Positions 1 to 5,646 of a DNA stretch of 13,151 bases are shown one piece after another. Source of the stretch: Pseudomonadota bacterium. Lineage in GTDB: Bacteria > Pseudomonadota > Gammaproteobacteria > Xanthomonadales > Xanthomonadaceae. The stretch covers positions 1 through 13,151 of the forward strand of contig JAFAFD010000287.1 in NCBI GenBank assembly GCA_023423675.1, in the 5' to 3' direction. Position 1 is the stretch's first letter. Each line of letters starts with the position of its first letter. The notes beneath the pieces are model-generated. The model was not told the origin of the DNA and made no database searches. It was given only the letters and a program-made list of their open reading frames with translations. A program made the position numbers and the translations under genes.

Positions 1-13
1 CTCCCGCCCTTTC

Positions 14-69
14 GTAGCGTCGAGCTTGCTCGACTTCTGCCGGAAGCAGAAGAGCAGGCTCGACGCTAC
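14..69. repeat. Inverted pair of GTAG (SMAG/REP-type) repeats forming a long hairpin
   Basis: The left unit starts GTAG at 14 and contains GTCGAGC-TT-GCTCGAC (19-34), a perfect 7-bp inverted repeat. The right unit (46-69) is its reverse complement, ending in CTAC at 66-69, but lacks three bases. Together 14-40 and 46-69 can fold into one stem of about 24 bp with a 3-nt bulge and one mismatch. A palindrome tagged with GTAG matches the SMAG repeats known from Stenotrophomonas maltophilia, a REP family linked to RAYT transposases. No transposase is in this window. Confidence 0.75.
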
Positions 70-83
70 CGAAGCGCCAAGGC

Positions 84-107
84 AGCCGAGCATGGGCTCG
101 GCTCTAC
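84..107 (-). repeat. Single GTAG (SMAG/REP-type) repeat, minus orientation
   Basis: AGCCGAGC (84-91) and GCTCGGCT (96-103) form a perfect 8-bp stem with loop ATGG. They are followed by CTAC at 104-107, which is GTAG on the minus strand. It is the third repeat unit in the first 110 bases and ends 55 bp before the aceK start, so the aceK promoter must lie within or just beside the repeats. I could not pick a convincing -35/-10 pair there. Confidence 0.7.
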
Positions 108-162
108 ACAAGCTACCCCACGCCGGCGTATGGTGGATGCCCGTCTCCCCGCCGAGCCGTGC

Positions 163-1893
163 ATGTCCCAGCCTGACATCGCCGTCGACCTGGCACCGCG
201 CATCGCCGTGGCCATCCGCGATGGCTTCGAGGACTACCACGCGCGCTTCGCGGCGATCACCGCGCGGGCACGGCTGCGCTTCGAGCAGCGCGACTGGGCC
301 GCAGCACGGCAGGATGCGGTCGAGCGCATCGCCCTGTACGACCTGTGCATCGCCGAACGGATGGATGCGCTGCGGCGCATGGCCGGCGATGCGATCGGCG
401 TGCGCGCGCTGTGGCTGCAGGTGCACGCGCACTACAGCGCGCTGCTGCAGGGGCTGATCGACGCCGAACTGTACAAGACCTTCTACAACACCCTGGCGCG
501 GCGCCTGTTCGCCACCCGCGGGGTCGACCCGGCGCTGGAATTCATCGCCTTCGACATCGAACCGTCCGATGCGATCACCCATCCGGTGGCTCGCCACACC
601 TACGCGGTGTCACCCACGCGCCCGGTAGAGGCCCTGCAGCGGGTGCTGGCCGATTACCGCTTCGACGTGCCTTACGCGCACCAGCTGCGCTGCGCGGCAG
701 CGATTGCCATCCGCCTGCAGGATGACCTCGCCCACTGGGGCGATACCCCGGTGCGCAGCATCGAGCTGCTCGATACCGTGTTCTACCGCGAGCGCCGCGC
801 CTACCTGGTCGGCCGCGTATTCGGCGAACACCGCTTCTCGCCCTGCATCATTGCCCTGGTCAATGACGAGCACGGTTTGCGCGCCGATGCGGTACTGACC
901 CGGCGCCGCGATGTCGCCCACCTGTTCGGTGTCTCGCGCAGCTATTTCCAGGCCAACCTGGCCACCGTCGGCGATGCCGTGGTGTTCCTGCGCAGCCTGC
1001 TGCCGGGCAAGCCGATCGACGAGATCTACACCGTGCTCGGCCGCGCCAAGCAGGGCAAGACGGAGCGCTACCGCACCTTCTTCCGCCACTTCAACGAACA
1101 CCCGCACGAACAACTGGTGCATGCCGAGGGCACGCCGGGCATGGTCATGGCGGTGTTCACCCTGCCCAGCTACCCGCTGGTGTTCAAGCTGATCCGCGAC
1201 CGCTTCGCCTGGCCCAAGGCGATGTCGCGCCAGCAGGTGGAAGAGAAGTACGCGCTGGTGTTCAACCTGGACCGCGTCGGCCGCCTGCTCGATGCACAGC
1301 CCTACCGCCACCTGCGCTTCCCGCGCGCGCGCTTCGCCCCGGCGCTGCTGGACGAGCTGCTGCAGCAGTGCGCGCAGAGCGTGCGCGTGCAGGGCGACGA
1401 GATCGAGATCGCCCTGTGCTACGTGCAGCGTCGCTTCCGCCCGTTGAACCTGTACCTGCGCGAGCAGGGTGCGCCGGCCGTGCGCGCGGCCGTGCTGGAT
1501 TACGCGCAGGCGATCACCGACATGGCCCGCAACAACATCTTCCCCGGTGACATGCTGCCGAAGAACTTCGGCGTGTCACGCCATGGTCGTGCCGTGTTCT
1601 ACGACTACGATGAGCTGTGCCTGGTCAGCGACTGCGTGTTCCGCGCCTGGCCGCAGCCGCGGACGCCGGAAGAGGCACTCGCCGACGAGCCCTGGTTCCA
1701 TGTCGGTCCGCGCGATGTGTTTCCCGAGCGCTTCGGTCCGTTCATGGGCCTGCCGGCGCAGGAACTGGCGGCGGTACGTGAACACTACCGCCACCTGTTC
1801 GATCCCGCCTGGTGGCAGGGCCTGCAGGCCCGCTTCGCCAGTGGCGATATTCCTGACACGCCACCGTACGCTGCCGATCACCGTTTGGCGTGA
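163..1893 (+). CDS. aceK: Isocitrate dehydrogenase kinase/phosphatase
   Basis: The product is a cytoplasmic bifunctional enzyme that phosphorylates and dephosphorylates isocitrate dehydrogenase, setting flux between the TCA cycle and the glyoxylate shunt. At 576 residues it matches the family (E. coli AceK 578). The N-terminal block [11 protein letters not shown] with FEQRDW (about 19-45) is the regulatory part. The ATP-binding loop [12 protein letters not shown] (324-335), the lysine in VFKLIRDRF (K342), the VGRLLDAQ block (D377, equivalent to the E. coli active-site Asp), the catalytic-loop-like [13 protein letters not shown] (458-470) and YDYDE (480-484) are all intact. An upstream in-frame ATG at 130 would add 11 residues, but 163 fits the family N-terminus better; neither has a clear Shine-Dalgarno. 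In enterics the gene follows aceBA. Here only repeats precede it and an unrelated exported protein follows after 72 bp, so it appears to be a stand-alone unit. Confidence 0.96.
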   Translation: MSQPDIAVDLAPRIAVAIRDGFEDYHARFAAITARARLRFEQRDWAAARQDAVERIALYDLCIAERMDALRRMAGDAIGVRALWLQVHAHYSALLQGLIDAELYKTFYNTLARRLFATRGVDPALEFIAFDIEPSDAITHPVARHTYAVSPTRPVEALQRVLADYRFDVPYAHQLRCAAAIAIRLQDDLAHWGDTPVRSIELLDTVFYRERRAYLVGRVFGEHRFSPCIIALVNDEHGLRADAVLTRRRDVAHLFGVSRSYFQANLATVGDAVVFLRSLLPGKPIDEIYTVLGRAKQGKTERYRTFFRHFNEHPHEQLVHAEGTPGMVMAVFTLPSYPLVFKLIRDRFAWPKAMSRQQVEEKYALVFNLDRVGRLLDAQPYRHLRFPRARFAPALLDELLQQCAQSVRVQGDEIEIALCYVQRRFRPLNLYLREQGAPAVRAAVLDYAQAITDMARNNIFPGDMLPKNFGVSRHGRAVFYDYDELCLVSDCVFRAWPQPRTPEEALADEPWFHVGPRDVFPERFGPFMGLPAQELAAVREHYRHLFDPAWWQGLQARFASGDIPDTPPYAADHRLA

Positions 1894-1951
1894 TCAGCCA
1901 GCCCGTAACGCATCGCAGGGCGACCTCATGTAGGCTTTGCAGCTCATACAC

Positions 1952-1957
1952 AAGGAG
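1952..1957 (+). promoter_or_regulatory. Ribosome binding site deciding the start at 1966
   Basis: AAGGAG lies 8 nt before ATG 1966. It overlaps the alternative GTG at 1957 and is only 5 nt from GTG 1963, so the ATG is the best-spaced start. Confidence 0.7.
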
Positions 1958-1965
1958 TGAGTGTG

Positions 1966-2838
1966 ATGCGATCTTCCCTTTTCCTGGCCCTGACCCTGGC
2001 CCTCGGTGGCGGCGCCGCGTACATCGGCACCGCCGATGCGCAGAGCGCGCGCGAGGTGCGCAAGCAGATGGAGGCCAGCATGACGCTCAGCGGCGTCATC
2101 AACATTGGCCGCGAAGGCCAGGTCGAAGGCTTCCAGCTCGACCACCCTGAGAAGGTGGCTGCCGACGTGGCGCGCATGGTCGAGGGTACCGTCAATGGCT
2201 GGCGCTTCGAGCCGGTGCTGGTCGATGGCTTGGCGGTGCGGGCACGAACCGACGTCCGCCTGCGGCTGCTGGCGGACAACCTTACCGGCAGCACTATGCA
2301 GATCCGGGTGGCCGATGCGAACTTCGGTCCGGTCGATGAAGAGAACAAGCCGTCGAGTGACGACGTCAGAGCGCTGAAGCTGCGCGCACCGGCTTATCCG
2401 GAACGCGCGGCGGCGATTCGCGGCCAGGGTGAGGTGACGTTGCTGGTCAAGGTCGGGCGCGATGGCAAGGTGGCCGACGTGGTCGCCGAGCGCACCAACC
2501 TGACCGTGGTGGCGCCGGAGCGCCAGATGCAGATGCTGCGCGATGTGTTCGCCAAGGCAAGTGTGAGTACCGCCCGCAGCTGGACGTTCAGCATTCCTAC
2601 CACCGGCAAGGACAAGGATGCCGAGTTCTGGACCGTGCGGGTGCCGGTCAACTACGCCTTCGACTCCCGGTCGGAGCGGTATGGTCGCTGGTCGGCTTAC
2701 ATCCCCGGCCCGCGTCAGCAGGCCCCGTGGAAGACCGGCGAAGACGCGAATGCCAGCGGCTCCGACCTGCTGCCCGAAGGCGGCGTCTACATGGTCGGCC
2801 GCAACGACGGCCCGCGCCTGCTGACCCCGCTGGGCTGA
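1966..2838 (+). CDS. Exported protein with two TonB-C-terminal-like modules
   Basis: The 290-residue product has a signal peptide (hydrophobic run about 4-20, likely cleavage after ADA near residue 25), so it probably acts in the periplasm. The C-terminal half (about 140-232) resembles the TonB C-terminal fold: an APAYPERAAAIRGQGEV entry, VKVGRDGKVADV, a helical segment, WTF, then a final strand RVPVNYAF. The first half (about 38-103) repeats the plan with NIGREGQVEGF, a helix, NGWRFEPV and a strand RTDVRLRL, so the protein looks like a divergent tandem duplication. A proline-rich linker and a retained N-terminal anchor, both typical of true TonB, are absent. An energy-transducing role is therefore doubtful; peptidoglycan or envelope-protein binding is an alternative. 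The last 55 residues are low in recognisable features. No ExbB/ExbD neighbours are present. An AAGGAG site supports the ATG start. Family placement is by pattern only. Confidence 0.8.
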   Translation: MRSSLFLALTLALGGGAAYIGTADAQSAREVRKQMEASMTLSGVINIGREGQVEGFQLDHPEKVAADVARMVEGTVNGWRFEPVLVDGLAVRARTDVRLRLLADNLTGSTMQIRVADANFGPVDEENKPSSDDVRALKLRAPAYPERAAAIRGQGEVTLLVKVGRDGKVADVVAERTNLTVVAPERQMQMLRDVFAKASVSTARSWTFSIPTTGKDKDAEFWTVRVPVNYAFDSRSERYGRWSAYIPGPRQQAPWKTGEDANASGSDLLPEGGVYMVGRNDGPRLLTPLG

Positions 2839-2852
2839 CCGACGCGGCCACA

Positions 2853-2873
2853 GCGCCAGGCATCGCCTGGCGC
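2853..2873. terminator. Hairpin between convergent genes
   Basis: GCGCCAGGC (2853-2861), loop ATC, GCCTGGCGC (2865-2873): a perfect 9-bp G+C-rich stem in the 48-bp gap between two converging genes, 14 bp after one stop and 13 bp from the other. There is no T run on either side, so it could be a weak bidirectional terminator or an mRNA 3'-end stabiliser rather than a classic intrinsic terminator. Confidence 0.6.
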
Positions 2874-2886
2874 GCCCGCGCACGGA

Positions 2887-4461
2887 TCAATCCGCGTGCG
2901 GGTAGACCACCACGCGGTTGCGGCCCTGTTCCTTGGCCAGGTACAGGGCCTTGTCGGCCAGCCGCAGCGCCTGTTCCACGTCGGCATGGAACGTGGGGAA
3001 ATGGGCCACGCCCAGCGACACGGTGATGTTGCCGACCGGTGCGAACGGCTGCCCGGCAATCGCCTGGCGCAGGCGCTCGGCGGTCTGCTGCGCCGCCACC
3101 ACGCTGACGCCCGGCAGCAGCACCAGGAATTCCTCGCCACCGGCGCGGCACAGCACGTCGGTCTCGCGCGAATGGCGGCGCATCTGCTCGGCGATGTGGA
3201 CGATGGCGGCATCGCCGACGTCATGGCCGTGGCCGTCGTTGATCGCCTTGAAGCGGTCGATGTCCAGCGCCACGATCGCGAACGGCATGCCCTGCGCCTG
3301 CAGCATCTCCAGCGCGTTCTGCAGGCCGCGGCGGTTCAGCAGCCCGGTCATCGGGTCGGTCCGGCTGGCGCGGTTGAGCGTGCCGATGCGGTCCTGCAGG
3401 GCGTTGAAGCTGTACAGCACCGCCTGCTTCAGCTGCGCCACTTCGAAGTACCACGCGCGGATGCCGGTCACATGGTTGATCGCGTTGCCGGTGTCTTCGC
3501 CTTCCTGCACGTTGCGCGCCAGCTGCCACAGCGGCATCGAGATGCGCCTGGCGAACCACCAGGTGATCAGCAGCGAGAGCACGCCCAGCGGGATCGCGTT
3601 CCAGATGACCGAGGTCATCAACCGCGACAGCGGCTGCAGGGTTGCTTCGGTCGGGCGCTGGGCGATGATGCCCCAGCCGGTGGCCGGCACCGGCGCATAG
3701 CCGGACAGCTGTGCCACGCCATGGTTGTTGACCAGCTGCTGGCTGCCGGAGTGGCCGCGCATCACCGCCTTCACCGCCGGGTTGTCCAGCGCGTAGGTGC
3801 CCACTTCCTTCGGATTGTTGTGGTAGATGATGCGGCCGTTGTGGTCGACCACGTACAGGTAGGAACCATCGCGGTAGTAGTGCTTGCCGAGCAGCGTATG
3901 CAGCGCGCTGCGCTGGCGCAGGTACAGGGTGCCGCTGACGTAGCCCAGGTAGGCGCCCTGGCGGTCGAAGATCGGGTGCGACAGCGAGATCAGCAGCTTG
4001 CCCGTCGCCGACTGGTAGGGATCGCTGACCAGCGGCTGGCGGCGTGCCAGCGCCTGGTTGTTGCCGAAGCTCTTCAGCACTTCGCCCTGCAGCTGCAGGG
4101 TCTGCGGCGAGGTGGCGATGACCAGGCCGCTGGCATTGACCACCAGCGACGAGTTGAAGCTGCTGGACTGCAGCTGCAGGCGGCTGGCTTCATCCTGGGC
4201 GTGGCCGGCATCCAGGCCGCTTTCGCCGAGGCGGGTGGCGGCGTAGGCCAGCTGCTGCTGCGCGGAGAGCAGGAAGGCCTGCGTCGTGTCGGCCAGCTTG
4301 CTGGTGTAGACGCGGTTGGCTTCGAGGGTGTTGCTCACCAGCTGGTCGCGCTGCACGCGGTAGCTGGCCAGCAGCGTGTTGCCGAGGGCGATGAGCGTAC
4401 TCAGCAGGGCCAGGCCAAGAATCAGCTTGCCCAGGTTGAGGCGGTTGGAGATCGGTGGCAT
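2887..4461 (-). CDS. Membrane diguanylate cyclase with Cache sensor domain
   Basis: The 524-residue inner-membrane protein is predicted to make cyclic di-GMP from two GTP. A transmembrane helix (about 11-33) leads into a periplasmic Cache-type sensor (about 36-278; note LGYVSGTLYLR and YVVDHNGRIIYHNNPKEVG). A second helix (about 283-303), a HAMP-like linker (about 304-356) and a GGDEF domain (about 361-521) follow. The active-site signature is GGEEF (441-445). RETD at 432-435 lies exactly five residues upstream, which is the product-inhibition I-site. The metal/substrate region ALDIDRFKAIND (398-409) is intact, so the enzyme should be active and feedback-inhibited. There is no EAL or HD-GYP domain. 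It is convergent with the TonB-C-like gene and 106 bp downstream of the cupin gene stop on the same strand, so it may have its own promoter. No strong Shine-Dalgarno is visible. A small hairpin (GCTGCG/CGCAGC, 4480-4495) sits just upstream of the ATG in the leader. The sensed ligand cannot be told. Confidence 0.94.
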   Translation of the reverse strand: MPPISNRLNLGKLILGLALLSTLIALGNTLLASYRVQRDQLVSNTLEANRVYTSKLADTTQAFLLSAQQQLAYAATRLGESGLDAGHAQDEASRLQLQSSSFNSSLVVNASGLVIATSPQTLQLQGEVLKSFGNNQALARRQPLVSDPYQSATGKLLISLSHPIFDRQGAYLGYVSGTLYLRQRSALHTLLGKHYYRDGSYLYVVDHNGRIIYHNNPKEVGTYALDNPAVKAVMRGHSGSQQLVNNHGVAQLSGYAPVPATGWGIIAQRPTEATLQPLSRLMTSVIWNAIPLGVLSLLITWWFARRISMPLWQLARNVQEGEDTGNAINHVTGIRAWYFEVAQLKQAVLYSFNALQDRIGTLNRASRTDPMTGLLNRRGLQNALEMLQAQGMPFAIVALDIDRFKAINDGHGHDVGDAAIVHIAEQMRRHSRETDVLCRAGGEEFLVLLPGVSVVAAQQTAERLRQAIAGQPFAPVGNITVSLGVAHFPTFHADVEQALRLADKALYLAKEQGRNRVVVYPHAD

Positions 4462-4567
4462 GCGGCAACAGCACCCATCGCTGCGGCAGCGCAGCCGGGC
4501 ACGAACGGTGGGGGACCGCCATTATGGGCACATTCGCCTGCCCCGGGGAAAGTACGGTGACCCGGTG

Positions 4568-5584
4568 TCAGCGTTGCAGGCGTCGCCGCAGCGTATCGCG
4601 CACGCGTTCGGCGCCGGCCGCATCCAGCGGCGCCAGCACGCCCTGCGCATCGGGCGGCACGTGCGCGGCCGTGTGCACGCCGGCGTCGAAGACATAGTGG
4701 TCAAGCATCGTGCGCCAGTGCGCGCGCTGTTCCGGCGGCAGGTCGCGCAGGGCGAGGATGGCCAGCATCAGCGCGTTCATCGGTGAGTCCATCCAGGCCG
4801 GCACCGGTCGCCACCAGCTGTTGATCAGCACGTTGAACGCTTCCAGGCCTTCCATGTGGTGCCACCACAGCGAGGGAATGAACACCGCATCGCCGGGCTC
4901 CAGCTCGGCCACCTGTGCCTGCGCCCACGCCTGCGCGAAGCGCGGGAAGCGCTGCAGGTCCGGCGCATGGAAATCGACCAGGCTGATCGCCTGACCAGCC
5001 GGGGTGAAGTCCAGCGGCCCGACGTACAGGTTGTCGATCTGCTCCGGCGCGAGCAGGGTGACCCGGCGGCGGCCGGCCGCCACGCAGGCCAGGTTGTCCG
5101 GCACGTCCTGGTGGGCGGCGATGCGCGAGCGGTTGCCGATCCAGATGCTGGCCAGCGGATCGGCCACGCCGAGGTGCAGCGGATTGGCCTGGCTGAAACC
5201 CGGCAGGAAGCTGTCCAGCGTGGTCGACGCCACATAGATGGAGGGCGGCGCGGGATCGCTGGCGTACTTCAGCAGCGTGGCCAGCACCACCTTCAGCGGA
5301 ATCTGCTCGCGGCGGAAATTGAAGCCGCTCATGTCCTCGTTGTAGAACAACCGGCCCCGCGTGTCGGGCGCGGCGGTAGTGGCCGTCACTGGCATCTGCC
5401 CATGGTCGAAGCTGGCCAGGTGGGCCACCGCCTCGGCGGCGGATCGGCGCGCGGCCATCACCAGCGGCCAGTGCGCCACCAGCCCACGGATCACCTTCGG
5501 CGTCGTCCAGGTAGGCAGCTGCACGTGCAGCTGTTCCGGGTCCAGGCCGTGGCTCTCTTCGATTGGGCGGGGCGGTGGAATCAT
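4568..5584 (-). CDS. Cupin-8/JmjC-like putative Fe(II)/2-oxoglutarate oxygenase
   Basis: The 338-residue soluble protein has no signal peptide and resembles the cupin_8 (JmjC-like) family, whose characterised members hydroxylate proteins using Fe(II), O2 and 2-oxoglutarate. A double-stranded beta-helix core is suggested by ADPLASIWIGNRSRIAAHQD: H158 and D160 form the HxD metal pair, followed by NLACVAAGRRRVTLLAP. The distal histidine is in PSLWWHHMEGL (H242, possibly H243), matching the PxxWWHxV pattern. The spacing from HxD to the distal His is about 84 residues, close to that in FIH (199/201 to 279). An early part LPTWTTPKVIRGLVAHWPLV and the tail DLPPEQRAHWRTMLDHYVFD are typical of xanthomonad and caulobacter homologues. 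An in-frame GTG at 5632 would start inside a palindromic repeat, so ATG 5584 is preferred. The gene lies 62 bp downstream of the TonB-dependent receptor on the same strand, suggesting co-transcription. Its substrate is unknown. No visible gene in the window is an obvious target except the receptor. Confidence 0.85.
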   Translation of the reverse strand: MIPPPRPIEESHGLDPEQLHVQLPTWTTPKVIRGLVAHWPLVMAARRSAAEAVAHLASFDHGQMPVTATTAAPDTRGRLFYNEDMSGFNFRREQIPLKVVLATLLKYASDPAPPSIYVASTTLDSFLPGFSQANPLHLGVADPLASIWIGNRSRIAAHQDVPDNLACVAAGRRRVTLLAPEQIDNLYVGPLDFTPAGQAISLVDFHAPDLQRFPRFAQAWAQAQVAELEPGDAVFIPSLWWHHMEGLEAFNVLINSWWRPVPAWMDSPMNALMLAILALRDLPPEQRAHWRTMLDHYVFDAGVHTAAHVPPDAQGVLAPLDAAGAERVRDTLRRRLQR

Positions 5585-5603
5585 GCGCGGGTATCCGGGG
5601 TAC

Positions 5604-5637
5604 TGTGGAGCCGGGCCTGGGCTCGGCTCCACACTAC
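5604..5637 (-). repeat. GTAG (SMAG/REP-type) hairpin between receptor and cupin genes
   Basis: TGTGGAGCCGGGC (5604-5616) and GCTCGGCTCCACA (5621-5633) form a 13-bp stem with one mismatch (G-U in one RNA strand) and loop CTGG. CTAC at 5634-5637 is the GTAG tag on the minus strand. It fills most of the 62-bp gap between the receptor stop and the cupin start. In mRNA it could protect the receptor message or reduce read-through into the cupin gene. No T run follows, so it is not a classic intrinsic terminator. Confidence 0.75.
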
Positions 5638-5646
5638 CGCAGCCGG

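Noticed and set aside
4521..4550. Minus-strand CATAAT (4526-4521) as a -10 box for the diguanylate cyclase
   Set aside because: The hexamer is good, but no acceptable -35 (best TTCCCC, 3 of 6) is found at the right distance, so I did not list it as a promoter.
2896..4560. A 554-codon plus-strand frame opposite the diguanylate cyclase
   Set aside because: The opposite strand encodes an intact Cache-GGDEF protein; this frame has only low-complexity His/Gln/Arg/Val-rich translation.
5585..5632. The longer 354-residue form of the cupin protein starting at GTG 5632
   Set aside because: The start would be inside the GTAG hairpin and the added residues are low-complexity proline/glycine; ATG 5584 gives a family-like N-terminus.
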